A stretch of DNA of 22,274 bases from Ruminimicrobiellum sp045223915 (lineage in GTDB: Bacteria > Elusimicrobiota > Endomicrobiia > Endomicrobiales > Endomicrobiaceae): the NCBI GenBank assembly GCA_045223915.1, contig JBGUZU010000006.1, positions 1 through 22,274 of the forward strand. Direction: 5' to 3'. The notes beneath the pieces were generated by a model. The model saw only the letters and a list, made by a program, of their open reading frames with translations. It had not been told where the DNA came from and did not search any database. A program made the translations under genes and the position numbers. Numbering within the stretch: the first letter of the stretch is position 1; the number at the start of each line of letters is the position of its first letter. Below, one piece after another: positions 1 through 6,481 of this stretch.

Positions 1-7
1 TTTCTCC
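1..7 (-). promoter_or_regulatory. Ribosome binding site of a barrel gene just outside the left edge
   Basis: Bases 1-7 (TTTCTCC; GGAGAAA on the minus strand) begin a stretch nearly identical to 2356 onward, where the same bases are the Shine-Dalgarno site of the barrel gene ending at 2348. By homology another paralogue should start about a dozen bases left of the window. This is inference from the duplication; the gene itself is not visible. Confidence 0.55.
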
Positions 8-134
8 TTATATAAAAAATTATTTCATAATTTTTTGCTTATAGCTTAGAGCTTACAGTTTATAGTTTTCGGTAAAATTTTGTTTCACGAAATTTATATT
101 AACTACAAACTATCAACTACAAACCACAAACTGC

Positions 135-743
135 TTACAATGCAAATTTATAACCTACATTAATTGTTGTTGCTGTATACTGCACATCAATATCTTCACC
201 GCTCAAAAAGAAATTCTCTAATGTTCCGTTAGCTGATGAGCATACAAGTTCAACAATAAAACAATCTTTTATTATAGTCCCTATACCGAAACCAAAATAC
301 AAGCCGCTCTTTACATCCAAATCAGGTGCATCTGAATCATCAAATTCCGCTCTAATCATAGATATACCTAACTGACCTATTAAATATATACTTGAAAATA
401 TATTAGATTCTAATTTTACTTCCGGTTTTACCGCTGCATAAATATTTGTTGTTCCTGTCTTTATCTTAACGGGAAAAATAAATTCTTTAGTTTTAGAATC
501 AAAACCATAATTTACACCTAAACCTACAGACAAATTATCCATTAATCCGTAAAAGAATTCCGCACCAATCGAAACAGGCATTTCCGTATCAAATTTATAA
601 TACACTTCGTCTGCCATATCCATAGACAAACTATTATTTATTCCCAAGCCTAACTTTGCATTAACGGACATGTCTCCTTTTGCTGCAAATGCAGGTACTG
701 CCATTGCTACCGCCAACAATACTGCCAACAATCCTTTTTTCAT
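135..743 (-). CDS. Small outer-membrane beta-barrel protein (paralogue 1)
   Basis: A 202-residue porin-like surface protein expected to sit in the outer membrane. Residues 1-21 form a clear Sec signal peptide (Lys-Lys start, Leu/Ala/Val core, AFA-A cleavage near residue 20-21). The mature part has alternating hydrophobic beta-strand segments and ends in an aromatic-containing strand (GYKFAL), as expected for a barrel recognised by the BAM machinery. Length suggests about eight strands, like OmpX/OmpW-size barrels. The start is fixed by a strong Shine-Dalgarno site (GGAGGAAG, 3 bases before the ATG) shared with two paralogues. Conserved segments such as EFFYGLMDNLSVGLGVNY alternate with variable stretches, probably surface loops. 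No specific substrate can be named. Confidence 0.85.
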   Translation of the reverse strand: MKKGLLAVLLAVAMAVPAFAAKGDMSVNAKLGLGINNSLSMDMADEVYYKFDTEMPVSIGAEFFYGLMDNLSVGLGVNYGFDSKTKEFIFPVKIKTGTTNIYAAVKPEVKLESNIFSSIYLIGQLGISMIRAEFDDSDAPDLDVKSGLYFGFGIGTIIKDCFIVELVCSSANGTLENFFLSGEDIDVQYTATTINVGYKFAL

Positions 744-783
744 TTACTTCCTCCTTTTATAAATTTACTTCATTATTGTTTTT

Positions 784-812
784 ATTGTATTTATTTTATA
801 TCTTATAGTCAA
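784..812 (-). promoter_or_regulatory. Promoter of barrel gene 135-743
   Basis: On the minus strand a -35 TTGACT (807-812) and a -10 TACAAT (784-789) are separated by exactly 17 bases. The start codon follows about 40 bases downstream, after the GGAGGAAG ribosome site. It lies in the divergent gap with the ThiE-like gene. Confidence 0.7.
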
Positions 813-820
813 TAGAAATT

Positions 821-1414
821 ATGAAAACCATTTGTATAACCAACCGACTATTATGTGAAAATGATTTTTTTGAACAAATAGAAAATATTTGTAAACAAAA
901 TCTTTATGCTTTGATTCTTAGAGAAAAAGATTTGGATGATAAAACCTACGAAGAGTTTGCCGTTAAATGTAATGATATATGCACTAAAAACAACGTTTTA
1001 TTTTTTATAAACACCAAAATACATATTGCACAAAAATTGAAAATTAAAAATATTCAAGTTTCATTTGAAGATTTTATAACCAACAAAGAGACTTTAAATT
1101 CGTTTGATACCGTCGCCGTCTCGGTACATTCGTTAAGTGAAGCGCTAACCGTACAAAAATTTGTTGAAGAAACAAGCCAAAATATTTTTCTTATTGCAGG
1201 CCATATTTTTGAAACGGATTGCAAAAAAGGATTAGAACCGAGAGGTATAGAATTTTTAAAAGAGATTTGTGCCAATGTAGAAATTCCCGTATTTGCAATA
1301 GGCGGAATAAACCAAAACACAATAAAACAACTAAAAGGTATAAACATCGAAGGTGTATGTTTGATGTCTGAATTGATGAAAAAATCGCAAAGCGATTTTT
1401 TAGATAATTTATAA
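821..1414 (+). CDS. ThiE/TenI-family protein (thiamine phosphate synthase or thiazole tautomerase)
   Basis: A 197-residue TIM-barrel protein of the thiamine phosphate synthase/TenI superfamily, the only plus-strand gene here. Visible family signatures are REKDL (34-38), the phosphate/thiazole-side segment AGHIFETDCKKG (126-137) and AIGGI near 159-163. The usual GVHLGQ-D stretch of classical ThiE is replaced by IKNIQVSFEDF (75-85), so a TenI-like tautomerase or a degenerate ThiE is possible. The start fits the family N-terminus (strand ICITNRLL), but no Shine-Dalgarno site precedes it; a TATAGT hexamer ends 11 bases before the ATG, hinting at a very short leader. No other thiamine gene is nearby. 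The gene splits the outer-membrane protein array. Confidence 0.75.
   Translation: MKTICITNRLLCENDFFEQIENICKQNLYALILREKDLDDKTYEEFAVKCNDICTKNNVLFFINTKIHIAQKLKIKNIQVSFEDFITNKETLNSFDTVAVSVHSLSEALTVQKFVEETSQNIFLIAGHIFETDCKKGLEPRGIEFLKEICANVEIPVFAIGGINQNTIKQLKGINIEGVCLMSELMKKSQSDFLDNL
1379..1401 (+). terminator. Hairpin with T-run inside the 3' end of the ThiE-like gene
   Basis: Perfect 10-bp arms (AAAAAATCGC and GCGATTTTTT) around a 3-base loop, ending in six T. It lies within the last codons of the gene, 11 bases before the stop codon's start. It belongs to a hairpin type also found at 5200-5220 and 6343-6361. Confidence 0.5.
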
Positions 1415-1438
1415 TTTATAATTTACAATTTATAATTT
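1406..1438. repeat. Short AT tandem repeat after the ThiE-like gene
   Basis: Three near-copies of a TAATTTATAATT-type unit run across the stop codon into the gap. Low-complexity; no function suggested. Confidence 0.5.
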
Positions 1439-1455
1439 CGGTGTCCTTCGGACTA

Positions 1456-1489
1456 ATTTTTATAGATTCCGTGTCAAGCACGGAATGAC
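1456..1489. repeat. 34-base palindromic dispersed repeat, copy 1
   Basis: Core ATTCCGTG (1466-1473), 5-base loop TCAAG, then CACGGAAT (1479-1486): perfect 8-bp arms. It matches 6482-6515 at 31 of 34 positions; two of the three differences form one compensated base pair. Both copies stand near an intrinsic terminator and the 3' end of a barrel gene. Confidence 0.75.
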
Positions 1490-1517
1490 GAACAAGACGA
1501 CAATTTATAATTAATGT

Positions 1518-1549
1518 AAAAAACGGGAAGAATTTTCTTCCCGTTTTTT
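1518..1549. terminator. Bidirectional intrinsic terminator between convergent genes
   Basis: Perfect 15-bp inverted repeat with an ACGGGAAGAA core, flanked by A-run and T-run, so it can work on both strands. It serves the ThiE-like gene (plus) and lies beyond the end of the barrel gene 1698-2348 (minus). Nearly the same terminator recurs at 6449-6478. Confidence 0.9.
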
Positions 1550-1582
1550 CTTACATTCAACAAGATATAAGGACAGTAAAAA

Positions 1583-1692
1583 AAACAGAAATATTTGTAA
1601 GTGAAACAAAAAATTCCCGAGCTGTAGTGTACACAAGTGAAACTGTACATAAAGCTCGGGAATTTGATGTTGTAACTAAACTATTTCTGTTT
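1583..1692. repeat. Nested inverted repeat (110 bases), probable terminator of barrel gene 1698-2348
   Basis: Three concentric stems: outer AAACAGAAATA (1583-1593) with TATTTCTGTTT (1682-1692); middle AAATTCCCGAGCT (1611-1623) with its exact complement at 1653-1665; inner GTACA/TGTAC. On the minus strand the middle stem is followed by a T-run, so it should end transcription just after the barrel gene stop codon. An element of the same architecture stands at 7269-7351. Confidence 0.7.
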
Positions 1693-1697
1693 GTTTA

Positions 1698-2348
1698 TTA
1701 TAGAGCGAATTTGTAACCGATATTAATTGTTGTTGCAGTATATTGTACATTAACATCACTACCATCACCATACAAGCGATACAAATCCCAAGTTGATTTA
1801 GCCGACGAACATATAATTTCTACAATAACACAATCTTTTATTGTTGTTCCTATGCCTAAACCTAAATATAAACCGTTTTTTGTACCAATTGAAGGCACTG
1901 AAACCGAATACTCAAGTTCGGTTCTCGGTATCGACAAACCTATTTGCCCTATTAAATATATGCTTGAAAAAATGTTGGACTCTATTTTTGCTTCCGGCTT
2001 TACTGCCAAATAAATATTTGTTGTACCCACCTTATATTTTGTAGGTTCACCAATTGCTACACAATCGGTCTTTGTTTTTGAATCAAAACTATAGTTTACA
2101 CCTAAGCCTACAGATAAATTGTCCATTAATCCGTAAAAAAATTCTGCATCTACTGAAACAGGCATTTCCATACTATAACCTTGTTGAAAATCATCCGGCG
2201 TTGATGCCAACATACTAAGGAAATTCATATTTAGATTGTTACTTACTCCCAACCCTAACTTTGCATTAATAGACATATCTCCTTTTGCTGCAAATGCAGG
2301 TACTGCCATTGCTACCGCTAATATTACCACCAATAAACTTTTTTTCAT
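1698..2348 (-). CDS. Small outer-membrane beta-barrel protein (paralogue 2)
   Basis: A 216-residue paralogue of the protein at 135-743, with a Sec signal peptide (residues 1-21, AFA-A) and a barrel ending in GYKFAL. Shared strand segments include EFFYGLMDNLSVGLGVNY and ESNIFSSIYLIGQ. The stretch around residues 36-55 (SNNLNMNFLSMLASTPDD), residues 87-100 and residues 180-200 differ strongly from the other copies, consistent with exposed loops. The start is set by GGAG about 10 bases upstream; unlike its neighbours it lacks the GGAGGAAG version and has a different leader, which is the one also seen at 1-134. Transported or bound molecule unknown. Confidence 0.85.
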   Translation of the reverse strand: MKKSLLVVILAVAMAVPAFAAKGDMSINAKLGLGVSNNLNMNFLSMLASTPDDFQQGYSMEMPVSVDAEFFYGLMDNLSVGLGVNYSFDSKTKTDCVAIGEPTKYKVGTTNIYLAVKPEAKIESNIFSSIYLIGQIGLSIPRTELEYSVSVPSIGTKNGLYLGLGIGTTIKDCVIVEIICSSAKSTWDLYRLYGDGSDVNVQYTATTINIGYKFAL

Positions 2349-2355
2349 TATTTTT

Positions 2356-3146
2356 TTTCTCCTTATATGAAAAATTATTTCATAATTTTTTGCTTATAGC
2401 TTAGAGCTTACAGTTTATAGTTTTCGGTAAAAATTTGTTTCACAAAATTTATATTAAACTACAAACCACAAACTGCTTACAATGCAAATTTATAACCTAC
2501 ATTAATTGTTGTTGCTGTATATTGTACATCAATATCATCAGGACTTATTATTTCTTTTTCTATTGCAAAATTAGATGATGAGAATATAACTTCAACAATA
2601 ACACAATCTTTTATTGTTGTTCCCATACCTAAACCTAAATATAAACCGTTTTTTGTATCGAGCGAAGGAAAACCGGAGTAATCGAATTCAAATCTTCCCA
2701 TAGACAAGCCAACCTGACCTATTAAATATATGCTTGAAAAAATGTTGGACTCTATTTTTGCTTCCGGTTTTACTGCAAAATAAATATTTGTTACTCCTAC
2801 TTTTTGTTCATATCCAAACAAAGCAGCTCCTTTTGAATTTGAATCAAAAACATAATTTACACCTAAACCTACGGACAAGTTGTCCATTAATCCGTAAAAA
2901 AATTCCGCATCTATTGAAATTGGCATTTCCGTGTTAAATTTTACATATTGATCTTTGAATTCATCATAACCGTACAAATCACTTAAATCAAGCGAGCAAC
3001 TATTATTTACTCCCAAACCTAACTTTGCATTTACGGACATATCACCTTTTGCTGCAAATGAAGGTACTGCCATTGCTACCGCCAACAATACTGCCAACAA
3101 TCCTTTTTTCATTTACTTCCTCCTTTTATAAATTTACTTCATTATT
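2356..3146. repeat. Segmental duplication, copy 2 (pairs with 1-777)
   Basis: It contains the leader of barrel gene 1698-2348, the complete barrel gene 2477-3112 and its 34-base 5' region. The ends match 1-777 closely, while the interior of the gene matches paralogue 2 better (for instance 1950-2000 against 2720-2770), so this copy looks mosaic. Confidence 0.8.
2477..3112 (-). CDS. Small outer-membrane beta-barrel protein (paralogue 3, mosaic)
   Basis: A 211-residue paralogue with the same signal peptide, barrel strands and GYKFAL ending. Its first codons, 5' leader (GGAGGAAG ribosome site) and last 60 bases are nearly identical in DNA to the gene at 135-743, but the central part (around 2600-2770) is nearly identical to the gene at 1698-2348. 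That pattern is expected from gene conversion between array members. Variable stretches again fall where extracellular loops are expected, for example SLDLSDLYGYDEFKDQ near residue 40. Function beyond an outer-membrane barrel cannot be assigned. Confidence 0.85.
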   Translation of the reverse strand: MKKGLLAVLLAVAMAVPSFAAKGDMSVNAKLGLGVNNSCSLDLSDLYGYDEFKDQYVKFNTEMPISIDAEFFYGLMDNLSVGLGVNYVFDSNSKGAALFGYEQKVGVTNIYFAVKPEAKIESNIFSSIYLIGQVGLSMGRFEFDYSGFPSLDTKNGLYLGLGMGTTIKDCVIVEVIFSSSNFAIEKEIISPDDIDVQYTATTINVGYKFAL

Positions 3147-3226
3147 TCAGTTTATAAACATTGTTTTTGTTATATTTCTTTATATATTTATATCCGATAA
3201 CAAAGAATTTTGAATAGTTGAAAAGT

Positions 3227-3475
3227 TTATTCCAGTTGTTTATATCTATTCACTAATATCAAAAGAAAGCCGAAAGGTATAATTAAATATTTCACGGTTT
3301 GTTTTGTTTTGAATAAGTTAAATATCAAACCTGTTACCAATATTATAATTTGTATTAAATATACAAAAACTATAAAACAAAGTAAAGCAATTAAGAGTTG
3401 TATAACAATCGGATACGAACTTATTTCATAAAATAAAGAATCCCAAAAACTTTCTAAATAATCATCCATTTCCAT
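3227..3475 (-). CDS. Small two-helix membrane protein in the suf unit
   Basis: An 82-residue protein I do not recognise. Residues 1-20 are acidic and aromatic; two hydrophobic helices follow (about 22-50 and 61-76), joined by a short basic stretch (KTKQTVK), with a basic C-terminus. It begins 10 bases after the stop of the SufB-like gene and has a GAGGT ribosome site 7 bases before the ATG, so it is very probably cotranscribed with the sufC/sufB-like genes. It could tether or feed the Fe-S assembly machinery, but nothing in the sequence proves this. It has no cysteine or histidine that would suggest metal binding. Confidence 0.6.
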   Translation of the reverse strand: MEMDDYLESFWDSLFYEISSYPIVIQLLIALLCFIVFVYLIQIIILVTGLIFNLFKTKQTVKYLIIPFGFLLILVNRYKQLE

Positions 3476-3485
3476 TTCAATACCT

Positions 3486-4409
3486 CTACTTTAAGAAACC
3501 GTTAATTATGTGTTCTTCCGCTTCATGTTCGGTTAAACCGAGTGTCATCAACTTTATAAGTTGTTCCCCCGCAATTTTACCGATAGCCGCTTCGTGAATT
3601 AATGCAGCATCTATATTGTTTGCTTCAAGTGATGGGATTGCCAATATTTTACCTTCGTCCATAATTATGGAATCGCATTCTGTATGACCGCTGCAGCGAT
3701 TATTGCCGGTAAGTTTAACTTCAAATTTCTGGTAAGATTTTTCTTTTGCCACCGACCTTGATACTATATCCGCAGTTGAACCTTCACCGTCCAAAGTAAC
3801 GGTATAACCGCTTACGGCTTGTTGATTGCCGTGAGTTAAAAGTCTTTCCCTTACAACAAGTTTTGCACCTTTATTAAGTTTTGCAGTTGTTTGTCTGTTA
3901 GTGTTATCCACCCCTTTAATTTGTACCATTTCCATTTCCATAACACTGTTATCCTGCAAATAAACTTCAGTTCCGGGATTTAATATTCTTTTGCCTGTTC
4001 CGGTACCCGAGCCGAAATGCTTTTCAACATATTTTACTTTAGAATTTTTTCCTACATAAAATCTGTGAACACCATCATGTTGTGAATCCTGGTTACCGCA
4101 ATTATCTATACCGCAACCGGCAACTATAACAACATCACAATTTTCACCTATATAAAAATCGTTATAAACAACTTCTTTGTAGCCGCTGTCACTTAAAACT
4201 ACGGGGATATGAACACTTTCGTTTCTTGTGTTATCTTTTATTCTTATATCTATTCCGCTGCCTTCTGTTTTTGTTTGAATATCTATATTGGCGGTAGTAT
4301 TTCTGCCTGCAAGTTTGCCGTTAGCTCTGAAATTGTATGCTCCCATAGGAACATCATGCAAATCGGCAACTTCGGCTATTAATCTTTTTTGTATTTCGTT
4401 CATTTCCAT
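3486..4409 (-). CDS. SufB/SufD-family Fe-S cluster scaffold protein (short form)
   Basis: A 307-residue member of the SufB/SufD beta-helix family, the scaffold that works with the ATPase SufC to build Fe-S clusters in the cytoplasm. It is much shorter than classical SufB (about 480 residues) and corresponds to the conserved core. Visible family features are the C-terminal NNRCSGHTECD stretch (237-246, with Cys239, His242 and Cys245) and HEAAIGKI (272-279). A further CGIDNC motif at 99-104 adds cysteines. It lies 13 bases after sufC and has an AGGAG site 10 bases before the ATG. No SufS, SufU, SufE or second SufB/D is in the window, so it may act as a homodimer in a two-component SufBC-like system as described for some anaerobes and archaea. 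Confidence 0.85.
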   Translation of the reverse strand: MEMNEIQKRLIAEVADLHDVPMGAYNFRANGKLAGRNTTANIDIQTKTEGSGIDIRIKDNTRNESVHIPVVLSDSGYKEVVYNDFYIGENCDVVIVAGCGIDNCGNQDSQHDGVHRFYVGKNSKVKYVEKHFGSGTGTGKRILNPGTEVYLQDNSVMEMEMVQIKGVDNTNRQTTAKLNKGAKLVVRERLLTHGNQQAVSGYTVTLDGEGSTADIVSRSVAKEKSYQKFEVKLTGNNRCSGHTECDSIIMDEGKILAIPSLEANNIDAALIHEAAIGKIAGEQLIKLMTLGLTEHEAEEHIINGFLK

Positions 4410-4422
4410 ATCTTTGATGCTC

Positions 4423-5151
4423 CTAATTTAGTTTTGCACAAGTTGTAACTGCTGATTCTGTTCCTAAAATTTTCGGTAAAATTTCGTCTCTTGAACCTTG
4501 CATTGTTATTTTACCGTCCGCAAGAACAAGAATTTCGTCCGCAATATCCAAAATTCTTTCCTGATGAGAAATAACAACTATCGTTCCGTTATTAATATTT
4601 TGTCTCATGGAATTAAATATTTTTGTTAAATTTTGAAAACTCCACAAATCTATTCCGGCTTCAGGTTCATCAAAAACGGACAGTTTCGATTGTTTTGCAA
4701 GAATAGTTGCAATTTCAATTCTTTTAAGTTCTCCGCCGGACAACGAACCGTTAACTTCTCTTCTTATATATTCGCCTGCACACAAACCCACCTTACTTAA
4801 ATAGTTGCATGCCTGTTCCAAACTTAAAGTTCCTTTAGAAGCGATTTTTAACAAATCGTAAACTTGTAATCCTTTGAATTTTACGGGTTGTTGGAAAGCA
4901 TAACCTATTCCGGATTTTGCTCTGTCGGTTATACTTTTATCCGTAATGTCCGTTCCGTCAAACAAAATTTGTCCCTGCGTGGGAATTACTATACCTGCAA
5001 TTATTTTTGCAAGTGTAGATTTACCGCTGCCGTTAGGACCGGTAATAACTATAAATTTATTGTTATCAAACTTTATATTAAGATTTTTTAATATTTCTTT
5101 TTTCTGCCCGTTTACCATAACATCAAAAGAAATATTTTTTAGTTCTAACAT
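4423..5151 (-). CDS. sufC: Fe-S cluster assembly ATPase SufC
   Basis: A 242-residue ABC-type ATPase that powers Fe-S cluster assembly on SufB-type scaffolds. Walker A GPNGSGKST lies at 38-46, the signature LSGGE is followed by LKRIEIA, Walker B is LSVFDEPEAGID, and the switch histidine is in VISHQER. The FDEPEAGID form and the overall length are typical of SufC rather than transporter ATPases. I start it at the ATG at 5151, because the TTG four codons upstream overlaps the GGAG ribosome site that serves this ATG. It is the first gene of a three-gene unit with the SufB-like scaffold and a small membrane protein. Confidence 0.9.
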   Translation of the reverse strand: MLELKNISFDVMVNGQKKEILKNLNIKFDNNKFIVITGPNGSGKSTLAKIIAGIVIPTQGQILFDGTDITDKSITDRAKSGIGYAFQQPVKFKGLQVYDLLKIASKGTLSLEQACNYLSKVGLCAGEYIRREVNGSLSGGELKRIEIATILAKQSKLSVFDEPEAGIDLWSFQNLTKIFNSMRQNINNGTIVVISHQERILDIADEILVLADGKITMQGSRDEILPKILGTESAVTTCAKLN

Positions 5152-5186
5152 GTTGCTCTCCAAAAATTGTTATTAAATGTTTTCAT

Positions 5187-5215
5187 ATTTTATCAATATA
5201 AAAATTGCTTTGCAA
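5187..5215 (-). promoter_or_regulatory. Promoter of the sufC unit
   Basis: Minus-strand -35 TTGCAA (5210-5215) and -10 TAAAAT (5187-5192) with a 17-base spacer. The -35 lies inside the hairpin at 5200-5220. The sufC ATG follows 35 bases after the -10. Confidence 0.6.
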
Positions 5216-5220
5216 TTTTT
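5200..5220. repeat. Nine-bp hairpin overlapping the sufC -35 box
   Basis: AAAAATTGC and its complement GCAATTTTT around TTT. It has the same plan as 1379-1401 and 6343-6361, where the central TTGC is TCGC: a compensated base-pair change. It could be a terminator remnant or an operator. Confidence 0.5.
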
Positions 5221-5308
5221 AGTTTACAGTGTTATTTGGGGATTGGGTTATGGGTTAAATAACTGTGTTATCTTATTCTTGGCATTCAAAGACTTTAAAA
5301 ATTTTAAA

Positions 5309-5332
5309 TTGCTAAAAATTTGCATTTAGCAA
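5309..5332 (-). terminator. Weak terminator hairpin at the bioB stop codon
   Basis: Eight-bp arms TTGCTAAA/TTTAGCAA overlap the bioB stop; on the minus strand a broken T/A tract follows. The only termination signal I can see after bioB, not a strong one. Confidence 0.4.
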
Positions 5333-6282
5333 GTTTTCAAACCTAATCGTTTTATTGTATCAAAATCTTCATCTATTGAAGTACCGGAAGTTGTTAACAT
5401 ATCACCTGTAATTGTGGCATTTGCACCCGCAGAAAACATCGATACACCTTTATCTTTAAATAAAAGTCTTCCGCCGGCAAGACGAATAAATGCGTCCGGC
5501 AAAATAAATCTTGCTATTGCAACGGTTCTGTTAATTTCTTCCTGCGATAAAACTTTGTTGTTTTCAAAAGGTGTTCCTTTTATGGGATTTAACACATTTA
5601 TCGGAACGGATTTTATACCGAGATTATAAATATCAAAAAACATATCTATTCTGTCTTCAAAAGTTTCTCCCAACCCGAAAATTCCGCCGCTGCAAATTTC
5701 AAGTCCGGCTTTCTTTGCAAGGTTTATTGTATTTATTTTATCATCGTAAGTGTGTGTAGAACATATACTTGGAAAAAATCTTCTTGATGTTTCCAGGTTG
5801 CAATGATATCTTGTAACTCCTGCCTGTTTTAATTTTACAAGCTGTTCATAAGATAAAAGTCCCATAGAAGCACACAACAAAATATCACATTTGTTTTTTA
5901 TATCTTTATAAGTTTGGCAAACGGAATCTATTTCCGTATCGGAAAGTTTTTTACCGGATGTAACAATGGAAAACCTTTTAACTTTTTTATCCGCATTATG
6001 TTTTGCTTCTTTAAATATATTTTGGCTGTCAAGTAAAGGATACTCTTTTATGCTTGTTTTATAATGTGAGGACTGTGCACAAAATTTACAGTTTTCACTG
6101 CACTTACCGCTTTTACCGCTGACTATTGAGCACATATCAAATTTGTTACCGCAAAATTTTTGTTTTATTTTTTCGGCATACAAAGAAAGCTCTTGTAAAT
6201 TTTCTGTTACGAGAGATAATGCTTCCTGTTTTGTTATATGATAATTTTCATTTAAAATTTTATTACTAAGTTCTTTTAACAT
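5326..6282 (-). CDS. bioB: Biotin synthase, anaerobe-type variant
   Basis: A 318-residue radical SAM enzyme that inserts sulfur into dethiobiotin, the last step of biotin synthesis. The radical SAM cluster motif is C61-x3-C65-x2-C68 (KCSENCKFC). Downstream signatures are YHCNLETS (159-166), THTYDD, ICSGGIFGLGE (196-206) and FIRLAGGR. The position of the first auxiliary-cluster cysteine of classical BioB (Cys97 in E. coli) is a serine here (RFSIVTSG, Ser105), while extra cysteines occur at 161 and 174. This resembles the variant BioBs of obligate anaerobes reported to use a different auxiliary cluster. The ATG has a GGAG site 11 bases upstream. No other bio gene is near. Typical length for the family. 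Confidence 0.9.
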   Translation of the reverse strand: MLKELSNKILNENYHITKQEALSLVTENLQELSLYAEKIKQKFCGNKFDMCSIVSGKSGKCSENCKFCAQSSHYKTSIKEYPLLDSQNIFKEAKHNADKKVKRFSIVTSGKKLSDTEIDSVCQTYKDIKNKCDILLCASMGLLSYEQLVKLKQAGVTRYHCNLETSRRFFPSICSTHTYDDKINTINLAKKAGLEICSGGIFGLGETFEDRIDMFFDIYNLGIKSVPINVLNPIKGTPFENNKVLSQEEINRTVAIARFILPDAFIRLAGGRLLFKDKGVSMFSAGANATITGDMLTTSGTSIDEDFDTIKRLGLKTC

Positions 6283-6308
6283 AATATTTTCTGCTCCATA
6301 TAACGAAA

Positions 6309-6314
6309 ATTATA
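6309..6314 (-). promoter_or_regulatory. -10 box of the bioB promoter
   Basis: A perfect TATAAT on the minus strand, 26 bases before the bioB ATG. No good -35 hexamer is visible at the usual distance; the spot is a T-run. Confidence 0.45.
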
Positions 6315-6342
6315 GAATATTTTGACGATAAAAAAAACAGCA

Positions 6343-6361
6343 AAAATCGCTTTGCGATTTT
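6343..6361. repeat. Eight-bp hairpin (AAAATCGC type)
   Basis: AAAATCGC and GCGATTTT around TTT, upstream of the bioB promoter. The same hairpin type occurs at 1379-1401 and, with a compensated pair, at 5200-5220. Confidence 0.5.
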
Positions 6362-6440
6362 GAAGGATAGAAGTATAGAAGAATAGAGGGATGGAAACGA
6401 CAGGACGACAGAAGATTGGAAGATTAGAGGATTGGAATTT
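6362..6440. repeat. Purine-rich degenerate dispersed repeat
   Basis: A string of degenerate GGATAGAAGTATAGA / AGATTGGA units, without coding potential. Its first part matches, on the opposite strand, the whole valS-rph gap at 14837-14872: a shared 15-mer and a shared GGGAT-GAAAC block. Confidence 0.65.
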
Positions 6441-6448
6441 CAATTATA

Positions 6449-6478
6449 AAAAACGGGAAGAAAATTCTTCCCGTTTTT
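6449..6478. terminator. Intrinsic terminator after barrel gene 6537-7100
   Basis: Perfect 14-bp stem with an ACGGGAAGAA core and a 2-base loop; on the minus strand six T follow. Nearly the same as the terminator at 1518-1549. Confidence 0.85.
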
Positions 6479-6481
6479 ATT

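Larger units (their letters stand above)
1..777. repeat. Segmental duplication, copy 1 (pairs with 2356-3146)
   Basis: This block holds the intergenic leader (1-134), a barrel gene (135-743) and 34 bases upstream of it. It matches 2356-3146 in the same order and orientation. The leader and both gene ends are nearly identical; the middle of the gene has diverged. Copy 1 carries an extra 13-14 bases near 105-120, made of a short repeated ACTACAAAC-like motif. The 134 bases before the gene hold no other coding sequence and no convincing terminator. Confidence 0.8.

Noticed and set aside
744..820. A TPP riboswitch before the ThiE-like gene.
   Set aside because: The divergent gap is 77 bases, AT-rich and lacks the conserved TPP-aptamer elements.
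1583..1692. The nested inverted repeat as an insertion-sequence remnant or attachment site.
   Set aside because: No transposase remnant, target duplication or integrase is visible; terminator function explains the core stem better.
5152..5163. An upstream TTG start for sufC.
   Set aside because: The TTG overlaps the GGAG ribosome site of the ATG at 5151, which begins exactly where SufC proteins usually do.
5237..5254. G-runs (GGGG, GGG, GGG) suggesting a G-quadruplex.
   Set aside because: Only three runs within reach on this strand; a fourth is missing.
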